Positions 21,801 through 35,306 of a DNA stretch of 64,000 nt are shown here, in pieces. The stretch comes from Ambrosia x helenae (lineage: Eukaryota > Streptophyta > Magnoliopsida > Asterales > Asteraceae): assembly GCA_030844895.1 (NCBI GenBank), contig CM061228.1, positions 59,908,033 through 59,972,032 of the forward strand, given 5' to 3'. The notes below the pieces were generated by a model. It had not been told where the DNA came from and searched no databases. It saw only the letters and a list, made by a program, of their open reading frames with translations. The position numbers and the translations under genes were made by a program. Each line of letters begins with the position of its first letter. The first letter of the stretch is position 1.

Positions 21801-24800
21801 TTTATTAGTAGGACATTGAACACAATGATAATATTCATGTTAATAATTTTAACTGATGGTTATAATAACTTAAGTGAGTTATATGTAAATATTCAGTTTA
21901 CATATATTAAAATATTACTTATAGTGACTATATTTCTGTCATTTGTTAAAAAAGTTTTTCATGGATTTTTATAAAAAACTATAATTTCCCATTTTATAGA
22001 TGGTGATATTTTAGTAGATTTTTTACTGATATAAAGTATATGTTCATTTTTTAAATACATAAGAACAATAAAAGACTTCAATTCATATGTGAGAACAATA
22101 CATTTAATTGTTAATGTAATATTAAATAATAATCTTTAAATTTAAGTTATATTTTCATCTAGATCCTTCGTTTGTATACTTCTCATCAAAGACTTTTAGG
22201 GCTCTGCGGGCTGTTTGTAATTATGAATTTGAAAAGACTGATCTAATATAAATTTATATTTCATGTCATTAAAATATATTAAAATGATTACGGTTTTGAT
22301 GTATCTTTATTAAAAACATTATTTTATTATTATTGTTGTGTTTGCAGTTGTCTTTCATTGTATAAAAAATAAATTAAAATTTCGATAACTAGCTTCCGAC
22401 TTTATAGTTTCTTGAAATGCAATAAAAGATTTAGTATATTTCATGTCAATTCTTAAAGAAGTTTGTTATGCAAATATTATTTATTTAAAACATAATAAGT
22501 AGTCAATAAAAACTATAATTACACCTTTTATAGATGATGATATTTTTGTATAATTTTTATTGATATAAAATATATGTTCAATTTTTAAATATATAAAAGC
22601 AATAAAATAGTTCATTTTTTTTGTAAGAACAATAGTTTTAATTGTTTTATTAATATAAAATAATAACATTATAATGATATGTTAAGTTTCCATCTAGATC
22701 CTTCGTTTGTACAGTGGTCATCAAACACATTTAGGGCTGTGAAAACTGTTTGTAATTATGAATTTGAAAAGACTGTTCTAATTTAAATTTATAGTTGTTC
22801 TCTTAGATATTATATTTATTACAAGTTAACTATTGCAAAGTCTGTTTTAAAAATTCTGGTGACATCTTTCTTTAGTTGAAAATTATAGTTTTATGACAGT
22901 TGTTTGTTAACATCCGTTTGACTACACATAAAATATTATATAGCCTGAACTTCGAATAGGTTTCCATATCAAATTTATTAGTAGGACATTGAACACAATG
23001 ATAATATTCATGTTAATAATTTTAACTGATGGTTATAATAACTTAAGTGAGTTATATGTAAATATTCAGTTTACATATATTAAAATATTACTTATAGTGA
23101 CTATATTTCTGTCATTTGTTAAAAAAGTTTTTCATGGATTTTTATAAAAAACTATAATTTCCCATTTTATAGATGGTGATATTTTAGTAGATTTTTTACT
23201 GATATAAAGTATATGTTCATTTTTTAAATACATAAGAACAATAAAAGACTTCAATTCATATGTGAGAACAATACATTTAATTGTTAATGTAATATTAAAT
23301 AATAATCTTTAAATTTAAGTTATATTTTCATCTAGATCCTTCGTTTGTATACTTCTCATCAAAGACTTTTAGGACTCTGCGGGCTGTTTGTAATTATGAA
23401 TTTGAAAAGACTGATCTAATATAAATTTATATTTCATGTCATTAAAATATATTAAAATGATTACGGTTTTGATGTATCTTTATTAAAAACATTATTTTAT
23501 TATTATTGTTGTGTTTGCAGTTGTCTTTCATTGTATAAAAAATAAATTAAAATTTCGATAACTAGCTTCCGACTTTATAGTTTCTTGAAATGCAATAAAA
23601 GATTTAGTATATTTCATGTCAATTCTTAAAGAAGTTTGTTATGCAAATATTATTTATTTAAAACATAATAAGTAGTCAATAAAAACTATAATTACACCTT
23701 TTATAGATGATGATATTTTTGTATAATTTTTATTGATATAAAATATATGTTCAATTTTTAAATATATAAAAGCAATAAAATAGTTCATTTTTTTTGTAAG
23801 AACAATAGTTTTAATTGTTTTATTAATATAAAATAATAACATTATAATGATATGTTAAGTTTCCATCTAGATCCTTCGTTTGTACAGTGGTCATCAAACA
23901 CATTTAGGGCTGTGAAAACTGTTTGTAATTATGAATTTGAAAAGACTGTTCTAATTTAAATTTATAGTTGTTCTCTTAGATATTATATTTATTACAAGTT
24001 AACTATTGCAAAGTCTGTTTTAAAATTCTGGTGACATCTTTCTTTAGTTGAAAATTATAGTTTTATGACAGTTGTTTGTTAACATCCGTTTGACTACACA
24101 TAAAATATTATATAGCCTGAACTTCGAATAGGTTTCCATATCAAATTTATTAGTAGGACATTGAACACAATAATAATATTCATGTTAATAATTTTTAACT
24201 GATGGTTATAATAACTTAAGTGAGTTATATGTAAATATTCAGTTTACATATATTAAAATATTACTTATAGTGACTATATTTCTGTCATTTGTTAAAAAAG
24301 TTTTTCATGGATTTTTATAAAAAACTATAATTTCCCATTTTATAGATGGTGATATTTTAGTAGATTTTTTACTGATATAAAGTATATGTTCATTTTTTAA
24401 ATACATAAGAACAATAAAAGACTTCAATTCATATGTGAGAACAATACATTTAATTGTTAATGTAATATTAAATAATAATCTTTAAATTTAAGTTATATTT
24501 TCATCTAGATCCTTCGTTTGTATACTTCTCATCAAAGACTTTTAGGGCTCTGCGGGCTGTTTGTAATTATGAATTTGAAAAGACTGATCTAATATAAATT
24601 TATATTTCATGTCATTAAAATATATTAAAATGATTACGGTTTTGATGTATCTTTATTAAAAACATTATTTTATTATTATTGTTGTGTTTGCAGTTGTCTT
24701 TCATTGTATAAAAAATAAATTAAAATTTCGATAACTAGCTTCCGACTTTATAGTTTCTTGAAATGCAATAAAAGATTTAGTATATTTCATGTCAATTCTT

Positions 24801-27350
24801 AAAGAAGTTTGTTATGCAAATATTATTTATTTAAAACATAATAAGTAGTCAATAAAAACTATAATTACACCTTTTATAGATGATGATATTTTTGTATAAT
24901 TTTTATTGATATAAATATGTTCAATTTTTAAATATATAAAAGCAATAAAATAGTTTATTTTTTTTGTAAGAACAATAGTTTTAATTGTTTTATTAATATA
25001 AAATAATAACATTATAATGATATGTTAAGTTTCCATCTAGATCCTTCGTTTGTACAGTGGTCATCAAACACATTTAGGGCTGTGAAAACTGTTTGTAATT
25101 ATGAATTTGAAAAGACTGTTCTAATTTAAATTTATAGTTGTTCTCTTAGATATTATATTTATTACAAGTTAACTATTGCAAAGTCTGTTTTAAAATTCTG
25201 GTGACATCTTTCTTTAGTTGAAAATTATAGTTTTATGACAGTTGTTTGTTAACATCCGTTTGACTACACATAAAATATTATATAGCCTGAACTTCGAATA
25301 GGTTTCCATATCGAATTTATTAGTAGGACATTGAACACAATGATAATATTCATGTTAATAATTTTAACTGATGGTTATAATAACTTAAGTGAGTTATATG
25401 TAAATATTCAGTTTACATATATTAAAATATTACTTATAGTGACTATATTTCTGTCATTTGTTAAAAAAGTTTTTCATGGATTTTTATAAAAAACTATAAT
25501 TTCCCATTTTATAGATGGTGATATTTTAGTAGATTTTTTACTGATATAAAGTATATGTTCATTTTTTAAATACATAAGAACAATAAAAGACTTCAATTCA
25601 TATGTGAGAACAATACATTTAATTGTTAATGTAATATTAAATAATAATCTTTAAATTTAAGTTATATTTTCATCTAGATCCTTCGTTTGTATACTTCTCA
25701 TCAAAGACTTTTAGGGCTCTGCGGGCTGTTTGTAATTATGAATTTGAAAAGACTGATCTAATATAAATTTATATTTCATGTCATTAAAATATATTAAAAT
25801 GATTACGGTTTTGATGTATCTTTATTAAAAACATTATTTTATTATTATTGTTGTGTTTGCAGTTGTCTTTCATTGTATAAAAAATAAATTAAAATTTCGA
25901 TAACTAGCTTCCGACTTTATAGTTTCTTGAAATGCAATAAAAGATTTAGTATATTTCATGTCAATTCTTAAAGAAGTTTGTTATGCAAATATTATTTATT
26001 TAAAACATAATAAGTAGTCAATAAAAACTATAATTACACCTTTTATAGATGATGATATTTTTGTATAATTTTTATTGATATAAAATATATGTTCAATTTT
26101 TAAATATATAAAAGCAATAAAATAGTTTATTTTTTTTTGTAAGAACAATAGTTTTAATTGTTTTATTAATATAAAATAATAACATTATAATGATATGTTA
26201 AGTTTCCATCTAGATCCTTCGTTTGTACAGTGGTCATCAAACACATTTAGGGCTGTGAAAACTGTTTGTAATTATGAATTTGAAAAGACTGTTCTAATTT
26301 AAATTTATAGTTGTTCTCTTAGATATTATATTTATTACAAGTTAACTATTGCAAAGTCTGTTTTAAAATTCTGGTGACATCTTTCTTTAGTTGAAAATTA
26401 TAGTTTTATGACAGTTGTTTGTTAACATCCGTTTGACTACACATAAAATATTATATAGCCTGAACTTCGAATAGGTTTCCATATCGAATTTATTAGTAGG
26501 ACATTGAACACAATGATAATATTCATGTTAATAATTTTAACTGATGGTTATAATAACTTAAGTGAGTTATATGTAAATATTCAGTTTACATATATTAAAA
26601 TATTACTTATAGTGACTATATTTCTGTCATTTGTTAAAAAAGTTTTTCATGGATTTTTATAAAAAACTATAATTTCCCATTTTATAGATGGTGATATTTT
26701 AGTAGATTTTTTACTGATATAAAGTATATGTTCATTTTTTAAATACATAAGAACAATAAAAGACTTCAATTCATATGTGAGAACAATACATTTAATTGTT
26801 AATGTAATATTAAATAATAATCTTTAAATTTAAGTTATATTTTCATCTAGATCCTTCGTTTGTATACTTCTCATCAAAGACTTTTAGGGCTCTGCGGGCT
26901 GTTTGTAATTATGAATTTGAAAAGACTGATTTAATATAAATTTATATTTCATGTCATTAAAATATATTAAAATGATTACGGTTTTGATGTATCTTTATTA
27001 AAAACATTATTTTATTATTATTGTTGTGTTTGCAGTTGTCTTTCATTGTATAAAAAATAAATTAAAATTTCGATAACTAGCTTCCGACTTTATAGTTTCT
27101 TGAAATGCAATAAAAGATTTAGTATATTTCATGTCAATTCTTAAAAAAGTTTGTTATGCAAATATTATTTATTTAAAACATAATAAGTAGTCAATAAAAA
27201 CTATAATTACACCTTTTATAGATGATGATATTTTTGTATAATTTTTATTGATATAAAATATATGTTCAATTTTTAAATATATAAAAGCAATAAAATAGTT
27301 CATTTTATTTGTAAGAACAATAGTTTTAATTGTTTTATTAATATAAAATA
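15835..27350. repeat. Satellite array 2 (about 9.8 units of 1,172 bp)
   Basis: Anchors CCATCTAGATCCTTCG(TTTGTACAG) at 16895, 18069, 19241, 20346, 21518, 22690, 23863, 25033 and 26206: spacings 1174, 1172, 1105, 1172, 1172, 1173, 1170 and 1173. The short 1105 unit has a 67-bp deletion near 19950. Units from about 20.5 kb rightwards share diagnostic variants (CTTCGAATAGG, AATGATAATATTC, GTTTTGATGTATC). Each unit holds two diverged half-units. No genes are seen; a 62-codon minus-strand frame recurs in the units because they are copies. Confidence 0.95.
27346..27350. other. Target-site duplication AAATA, left of element C
   Basis: AAATA here and again at 37918-37922 directly after the other LTR, a 5-bp duplication as expected of a Ty3/gypsy integrase. 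Confidence 0.8.
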
Positions 27351-28387
27351 TGTCACACCCTCAAATTCCACTTGCGGGGTTTTACCGCGAGGCGCATGAC
27401 AAACCAGGATTCAAGTCAACGGTCACAATAAACAACACTATATGCAAAACACAATACCCAAAAGATATAATTATAAAAGCATAAACGGTAGCGGAAGCTT
27501 TAAATGTTTACAACCCAAAAGACATTGTTTAAAGTTTAACAAGACCATGCTCCTAACTCTAGACGCCCGTGCAGACTTGTGCGCCTAGTTCCCGTTGTAG
27601 CTACCTTAGCGACCTGAGAAAAACATGCCAAAAGACGTCAACATATAATGCTGGTGAGTTCACAGGTTTGTTCAAAAATGTTATCCAAATGTTACCATGT
27701 CCATACTATATCAATGCTACCAAGTACGCTAGCTAGGCGTATGTTTTATTACTACTACGATTGGAAACCATTACTGGACACGTTTAGCAATGTTTAGCAT
27801 GTTTAGCAGCCCGTAATGTTCAGCACGATAATGTTCCTGTTCGAGACAATATGCACCCGCCCGGCCCTCCAAGCCGACGAGTGGGGCAGGTCACGCCCAA
27901 TAGATCTATCCACATTTCCCCCGTTGTGCAAACCCGCACATTCATGGTTTCCCCGGGACTTTCCAAAAGATCGTATAGCAATATAAAGTTAAAACCATAG
28001 TATGACATATGTTACCAAAACAGTTTAGCGCATGTTTTCTCCCCCAAAAGTTAAAGCACTAAAAGTGGGGCCGTGAACTCACCTTAGATAGCGTTCTTCA
28101 AATATAAGTAAAGATGTTTAGCCCTTGATAATCCCTCTACCGGAGATCTATCAAAATGTTCACATAAGTGTTCCGACTAATAACCATAAGGTTATCTAGC
28201 CCCGATTGTCCAGATCGTAACCGAGTATGTTTTAAAACGTGTTTAAATGTTTAACCGACACACTAGACCGACCCGACATCCCGTTGGTGACCCATTACCC
28301 TAACTAATCAAGTACACATAGTTTACACACAAGGTTCAAGCATAAAACACTTAGTTTGTATCAAAAATCTCATTTTTGTTAATGTAG

Positions 28388-28600
28388 GGTCGAATGTAGT
28401 TCTGGGTGGTCGAAGGTGGCTTGTAAGTGGTCGAAGGTGTCTCTGTTTGGTCGAATGTGTCTCTGAAATTCCACCTTCGCCCCTTTTCCTTCCACCTTCG
28501 CCCCTTTGTAGCACATTCGCCCCTTTAACTTCCAGGTTCGCCCCCTGGAATCCACCTTCGACCGTTCGACTGGTCGAAGGTATTCCAGGTTCGCCCCTGA
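28388..28600 (-). repeat. Downstream motif cluster of LTR C1
   Basis: At least ten copies of the GGTCGAAGGTG / CCACCTTCGCCCC motif: four in one orientation, then several in the other, then a TTCGACCG-TTCGAC-TGGTCGAA palindromic block. The copy in LTR C2 is at 36340-36556. Confidence 0.8.
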
Positions 28601-29356
28601 TGTCAGATTTTTCCAAAAACGCGTCGAAAAACATCCGAAAACATCACGAAACATCACGAGTTACAGCAGTCAAGCATCATTAGTATATTCCTACGAAACC
28701 CTACCAATTTTACCCCAAAATCTATCCGTTTTACAAGTTTCCTAAAATGGTAAATTATGGAGATGTCACATCACCATGCATGAAGATATTACCCAATTAG
28801 GAAACTTTCTGAAATCGATCAATAATCAGTTTATCATACTCGGATCATTATGAACAAGAAACCCCTATCATAACCTTATCATAATCATCCAAAAACAACC
28901 CCAAATCTAACTAAAAACCCCTTTAATCATCAAAACACCATCAACAATCAAAGGTAACACGTTTCAATCATAACCCATCATTAATAACAGCCCTAGGTTG
29001 TAGTCATGTTATCTATACAACAAGTAATCATCAATCAATGCATAATATCATATTAACACATGTTTATTTGCATAAAAGCTCATTGTTTATGAATAGGTTT
29101 TGGTTTAGGAAAGGTTTTTATTCATAAGATAGGTTGATATCAGATCTGGACCCATTGGGGTTTAGATTAAAACAAGCCAAAATTGTTTAAAAAGGATTTG
29201 TAATGAAGAACACACCTTAGATCTTCACTTGTAATGATTTAGAGAGTTAGGTTATGAAAAACAAGCTCAAAAACTCCTTCCCCAATGTTAATAGCTGATA
29301 GAGAGTGTTTAGAGGCGTTTAGGGTTTGTGAAATGGTGAAAAATGGCTAAGGATGG

Positions 29357-29364
29357 TATTTATA
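29357..29364 (-). promoter_or_regulatory. TATA box of LTR C1 (C2 copy at 37314-37321)
   Basis: Minus-strand TATAAATA inside GGTATAAATACC, followed by a 5' UTR-like ACAAACCCTAAACGCC, as in LTR B. Upstream lie inverted GGGCGAATGTGGAA motifs. Confidence 0.72.
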
Positions 29365-29955
29365 CCATCTGCACGTTCGCCCAGTTTATGTGGTCGAATG
29401 TGGAACTTTTCCACATTCGCCCCTTTTTAGTGGTCGAATGTGGAACTTTTCCACATTCGCCCACTTTGTTTCTACGTTCGCCCATTTTCAAACCCCATTT
29501 CCACATTCGCCCAAAAGTTCCACATTCAGGTCATCAGCACATTTTTAACACATGTTAACAGCACTTTTAACACATGTTAACCTTTTTCCAGTTTGTCGTG
29601 TTTAATGCGTTCTAACACATCCTAACACATAAGCATGCATCTATAGTCTATACTTAGCATGTTTAGGCACGTATAATTATTCGTACATCATTTAAGCAAG
29701 TATAAGCGTACAATCCACCACACGACCCATAATCTACACATATACTTAATTAGTTTATGTAATGTCACCAACGACGGAACCCGGTACTAATGTATTCCCA
29801 AAACGACTCCCAATGATCCTCCAGATCATTGAACCCTGGACAATCCTAATTTGACCCGACTCAACTAACCCAGTTAAGTTTGTTTATAAACGTTTCTCGC
29901 TAAGGTAGACTTAGATGTTACTATTATGTTTAAGCCGAACATGCCGGGTGTCACA

Positions 29956-30097
29956 TCATCCCCACGTTGAAAGAATTTTCGTCCCGAAAATTGCACGAAG
30001 CCCAAAAATGAAAAAGACGAAAAGGAAGAGAACGAAAAGAAAAGTTACCGGTTGTCACATCATCCCCACGTTGAAAGGGAATCTCGCCCCGAGATTC
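29956..30097 (-). promoter_or_regulatory. Double polypurine tract with two hairpins, element C
   Basis: Outer PPT at 29956-29967 (minus ACGTGGGGATGA) next to the LTR, with hairpin AATTTTCG-GGA-CGAAAATT at 29974-29992. Inner PPT at 30060-30071, identical in sequence, followed by TGTGACAACCGG at 30059-30048, with hairpin GAATCTCG-GGG-CGAGATTC at 30079-30097. The inner hairpin overlaps the pol stop codon (30098-30096). The two PPT copies are 104 bp apart. Confidence 0.8.
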
Positions 30098-33000
30098 ACT
30101 CTGCTTCAGCAGTAACATGCCTGGACTCGAATGCGCGCTTCGGAAAGAGATGAGGGTACTTAGCCTTCATCTGGTCCTCTCGTTCCCACGTGAACTCCGG
30201 TCCACGATCCGAGTTCCAACGAACTTTAACGATGCGGATTTTACTCCGCCGAAGGCTACGAATCTTGTAATCCAGAATCTCTACGGGTTCCTCCACGATG
30301 CGAAGACGATCGTCTAACCTTGATCTCTTCCAGTGGCACAACAAGAGATTCGTCAGCCAAACACTTCCTTAGGTTAGACACATGGAAGACGTTGTGAACA
30401 TTACCGAGCTCCGTCGGTAAATCAAGTCTGTACGCCACCGGCCCAATCCGTTCCAGGATTGCGAACGGTCCGACGTAACGAGGGTTAAGCTTGCCACGCT
30501 TTCCAAAGCGTATGACGCCCTTCCATGGTGAAACCTTCAGAAGCACCTTGTCCCCAACCTGGAACTCTAGCGGTTTGCGACGGCGATCGGCATAGCTCTT
30601 CTGACGATCCCGCGCAGCTGCCAAACGGTTACAGATCTGTACGATTTTCTCCGAAGTTTCGTACACCAGTTCCGGGCCAGTGAGCTGACTCTCGCCTACC
30701 TCAGCCCAACACAAGGGAGACCGGCATTTCCGTCCATACAGAGCTTCGAACGGAGCTGCCCCAATACTGGAGTGGTAACTGTTGTTGTAGGAGAACTCCA
30801 CCAACGGCAGGTGAGTCTCCCAACCCTTGCCAAAATCGATGACACATGCCCGCAGCATGTCCTCCAGTGTTTGTATCGTCCGCTCACTCTGCCCGTCAGT
30901 TTGCGGATGATAAGCCGTACTCATATCCAGCTGAGTACCCAAGGCCTTATGAAGAGCCTTCCAGAAACGCGAAGCAAAGCGGGAATCACGATCAGAAATG
31001 ATAGAAACAGGCACCCCGTGCCGAGAGACCACCTCCTTAAGGTAGAGCCGAGCCAACCGCTCGAGTCCATCCGTTTCCTTAATAGGTATGAAGTGTGCCG
31101 ATTTCGTCAACCGGTCGACGATCACCCAAATCATGTCGCAGCCACTTGGTGATCTCGGTAGTTTGGTGACGAAATCCATCGTGATCCGCTCCCACTTCCA
31201 TTCTGGAATCTCAGGTTGCTGTAGGAGACCAGACGGCTTCTGATACTCCACCTTGACCTTAGCACAGGTCAAGCATTTGCTCACATAGGAGGCTATATCA
31301 GCCTTCATGTTCGGCCACCAATAAAGTATCTTCAGATCCTGATACATCTTATCGGAGCCTGGATGAATAGAATACCGGGATTTGTGAGCCTCGTCCAAGA
31401 CAAGCTCCCGTAATCCCCCGAGTAAAGGAACCCAAACACGCCCAGCGAAGTAGTGTAGGCCATCAGACATAAGCTCAAGGTGTTTGTCCGCACTGTGCAT
31501 CGTTTCGGCCTTAAGGTTTTCCTCCTTCAAGGCATCCACCTGAGCCGAACGGATCCGGTCAGGTAAGGAGGAATGAATGGTAAGCTGCAAGGCTCGGACA
31601 CGCCGAGGCTTCGCCGACTCTTTCCTGCTCAAGGCATCCGCCACAACGTTTGCCTTGCCACGATGGTACTTAATCGCACAGTCGTAATCGTTCAAGAGTT
31701 CAACCCAACGACGCTGCCGCATGTTTAACACCTTCTGGTCGAAAATATGCTGGAGACTCTTGTGATCGGTGTAAACTTCACACTTGGTACCGTACAAGTA
31801 ATGTCTCCAGATTTTCAACGCAAGACCACTGCACCCAGTTCTAAGTCATGAGTAGTGTAATTCTTCTCATGAACTTTGAGTTGACGAGAAGCATAAGCAA
31901 TAACCTTCCCGCGCTGCATCAACACGCAACCAAGACCCCGAATGGAAGCATCACAGTACACAACGAAATCATCCGTACCCTCAGGAAGGGATAAGATAGG
32001 TGCAGAACAAAGTTTAAGCTTCAGCATCTGAAATGCTGATTCCTGTGGTTCGTCCCAGTCGAACTTTCGGTCCTTCTGGGTGAGAGCAGTGAGGGGTTGA
32101 GCGATCTTCGAAAATCCCTCGATAAAACGCCGATAGTAACCTGCAAGACCCAGGAATTGCCGCACCTCAGATGGCGTCTTTGGTGCTTCCCAGTCTTTAA
32201 TAGCTTCGATCTTAGCCGGATCGACATGAATTCCCAGTTCATTCACCACATGCCCTAGGAATTGAACTTCACGTAACCAAAAATCACACTTTGAGAACTT
32301 AGCATACAATTGCTCCCGTCTCAAAAGTTCCAAGACCAACCGCAGATGTTCCTCATGATCCGCCTTGTTCTTGGAATAAATCAGGATGTCATCAATGAAC
32401 ACGATGACGAACTTATCCAGGTACGGTTTACAAACGCGGTTCATCAAATCCATGAACACCGCCGGTGCGTTAGTGAGACCGAAAGGCATGACCAAGAACT
32501 CAAAATGGCCATAACGTGTGCGAAAAGCAGTCTTCTGTATGTCAGCTTCCTGACACGCAACTGGTGATAACCGGACCGCAAGTCAATCTTCGAGTAGTAG
32601 CTGGAGCCCTGTAGCTGGTCAAAGAGATCATCAATGCGAGGAAGAGGATAACGATTCTTGATGGTCACTTTGTTCAGCTCACGGTAATCAATACACATAC
32701 GAAGGCTCCCGTCCTTCTTCTTCACAAACAAAATAGGAGCTCCCCACGGGGACGAGCTCGGTCGAATGAAACCCTTTTCCAAGAGTTCCTGTAACTGGCT
32801 GGATAACTCTTGCATCTCGGGAGGTGCAAGACGATACGGAGCTCGGGCAATAGGAGCTGCGCCCGGAGCAAGAGCAAGATCAATACCAAACTCAACCTGA
32901 CGATGGGGAGGAAGACCAGGCAAATCATCAGGAAACACATCAGGAAAGTCACGAACCACCGGGATATCCTCGATCTTCTTCTCATCGTCAGTAGAAACGT

Positions 33001-33489
33001 TAACAAGTGCCAGAATGGCCGAACAGCCCTTCCGAAGATACTTACGGGCTTTCATGCTGGAAATGATACTCAGCGGAGCACCGCTTTTCTCGCCATGAAC
33101 CGAAAGAATCTCTCCATCGGGGAGAGGGATCCGAATAACCTTGTCAAAGCAAACAATCTCTGCACGATACAACGATAACCAATCCATGCCCACAACGACA
33201 TCGAAACTACCCAAAGGTACAGGCATAAGGTCAATGGGGAATGACAGACCCGACAGTTCCAAGTGACACTCCCTAAGGATATGAGTCGCCTCGATGTTCT
33301 TACCGTTCGCCAATTCTATCAAGTACTTAGCCTCTAAAGGTGTGGGTACTATATCTAGCAACTGACTAACATCCACAGATACGAAACTCTTATCGGCACC
33401 AGAATCAAATAAAACAGAAACATAGCGATTGTTGAGAAGGAACGTACCGGTAACTGTGTCTGGATCCTGCCTAGCTTCCGCAGACCCAA
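30096..33489 (-). pseudogene. pol: Pol polyprotein (PR-RT-RH-IN-CHD), element C
   Basis: Protease with LFDSGADKSF near 33404. RT with YRELNKVTIKNRYPLPRID and the FIDDILIYS box (about 32370-32400). RNase H with YCDASIRGLG and TDHKSL (about 31740-31980). Integrase with the HHCC-type CLTCAKVK segment (about 31260) and core residues in TMDF, ISDRDSRF and the YHPQTDGQSERTIQ block (about 30880-31180). The C-terminal chromodomain (about 30120-30320) contains KVRWN and PEFTWERED. Frame breaks occur near 32530, 31820 and 30320, and each looks like a one-base indel. The domains are otherwise well conserved, so this is either a very young dead copy or an intact gene with consensus errors. Stop TGA at 30098-30096. 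Confidence 0.93.
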
Positions 33490-34689
33490 TGACGAAAGCA
33501 CGCGCAGTCCTGCCTCCGCCGCCATTCCCGTTACCGTTACCGTTTCCGCCCTTCCCATTATCACCCTGCTTCAGCTTGGGACAATCACGCTTGAAGTGTC
33601 CCGTGTCACCACAGTTGTAACACCCCTGTCTCCCCTGAGTCCCCTGAGCAGCAGGAGCAGGAGTAGCCGCAGGAGTCTGAGTTGGGGTGAGTGCCACCTT
33701 GCAATCCTTAGCATGGTGCCCCAACTGATGGCACCGATGACAACGAGCGCGATCACAATTCCCGAATGGTGAAAGCCACACTTGTTACACTTGGGATGCT
33801 TCCCAATGTATCCACCTGTCTTCTGCGAAGAAGACGACCCAGATCCCTCAGTCTTCTTGGCCGGTTGAGACGGCGCCGGCACTGCACTCTTACTCACATT
33901 CTCCCATTTCCTCTTGTTGCCTTCAGAACCCTTCACAGTCGAACCCTTGGGAGGTAAAGCGCCCTCCAAAATCTTCATGTTGGTCATCTTGTGTGCAGAA
34001 CGGACGACCTCAGCCAGTGTAGGAAGGTTCCCAGCAGCTACTAACCCAGCAATCTCCGGCACCAACCCAGAGATGTAGTGCTCGATCCTACGGTACTCAG
34101 GTGTGTGCATGTCAGGACACAACACCGCCAGCTCGTTGCGTCGAACAGTATACTCCTCGATCTCGGACCCCACCATCTTGCAGTTCCAGACTTCATGTTC
34201 CAACTTCTGTACTTCCTCCCTGGGACAGTACTCACTCTTCAATAACCGAACAAAATCCGCCCAAAGCATAGCATGAACTTCCCCAAGCCCATGTTCTGCG
34301 TAGTAGCATTCCACCATGACAAAGCAGGACCCTCAAATGTCGCAGTGGCATACTTGACCCGGTCCTCAACAGGACAATTACACATCAGGAAGACAGATTC
34401 AACCTTTTCCAACCATCGGAGCAGTCCCACTGCCCCTTCAGTTCCAGCGAAGTTATGGGGCTGACAGTCCCTAAACTTCTTGTAAGAACACTGAGGTGGA
34501 GGCGGGTTGACAGCAGCACCACCCATAGCATTGTGCCCGGCCTGGAAAGCAGCCAAGGCTATGTTCACTTGCTGTTGAAGCAAGTTGTCAGCTCTGCTTG
34601 GGTCATGTTAATGTTACCCACGACCACCGCCACGGCCACCGCCGCCACGACCCACCACCACGACGTCCACCACCACGTGCGCCCGACAT
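33490..34689 (-). pseudogene. gag: Gag, element C (frameshifted)
   Basis: ATG at 34689 within GATCATGTCGGGC, preceded by TTTGTCAG. A Gly/Arg-rich N-terminus comes first, then a capsid-type domain with SWWNATTQN (about 34290), a partial CNKCGFHHSG knuckle, and two complete CX2CX4HX4C knuckles (about 33700-33745 and 33580-33625). Frame changes lie near 34590 (glycine-rich tail), 34276 and 33755. Homologous to the intact gag of B across its length. It would form the particle and package RNA if intact. Confidence 0.9.
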
Positions 34690-35306
34690 GATCTGACAAA
34701 TCAGAAATCGAGAGATTCAGATTCACTGCTAGTGTCAACCACTAGTAGCTAGAAAAGTTACGTCTAGACCTAATCCAGGACTATACATCCAAGTTCAGAG
34801 TCCACTTGAATTCTCATGCATTTCAGTTTATGATTTCGTGTGCACCCGAAATGATAAACTGTTCTACATGGTCCTCCAAGCTTTCCCTCAGCTTGAACTC
34901 AAATCACCGAATGTCGGCATCTAGCATCATGCTATCACAAGCATAAGTGCACAGGATAATGTGTGAGCAAGTGCGTTATTGGGGTACGAAAGGGAGATGT
35001 CCGAATCCTGGACAGACCTCGAGAGTACGCGAGACTACCCCAATACACGACACTGCCGTGCAAAAACCAACGAGTCAACTCATTCTCCTTCAAACCCCGA
35101 AGAAGAACACACGAGTGTATAAAGCCAAGAGCGAGGACGGATGATGTAACAGAGAAATGCGATGATGATGTAAAGACACCCGACAAGGTTAGTACATGTT
35201 TCCAAACCGACTCAAGTATGTGACCGTCTAGTGTGTGCGACTCGGCTATAGACTAGACTCTAAATGCAGTCCTAGTTCACTATAACCATTGGCTCTGATA
35301 CCAATC
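34690..35306 (-). other. 5' leader and PBS of element C
   Basis: PBS TGGTATCAGAGCC at 35291-35303 (minus). The leader has no convincing ORF. It ends in a pyrimidine-rich tract and GTCAG (AG ending at 34693), four bases before the gag ATG. Confidence 0.85.

Larger units (their letters stand above)
27351..29955 (-). repeat. 3' LTR of element C (2,605 bp)
   Basis: Minus-strand start TGTGACACCCGGC at 29955, end GTGTGACA at 27351. TATA box at 29357-29364; motif clusters at 29372-29530 (upstream) and 28388-28600 (downstream); donor-like CTAAG|GTGTG with GT at 29215. Pair of 35307-37917. Confidence 0.94.
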
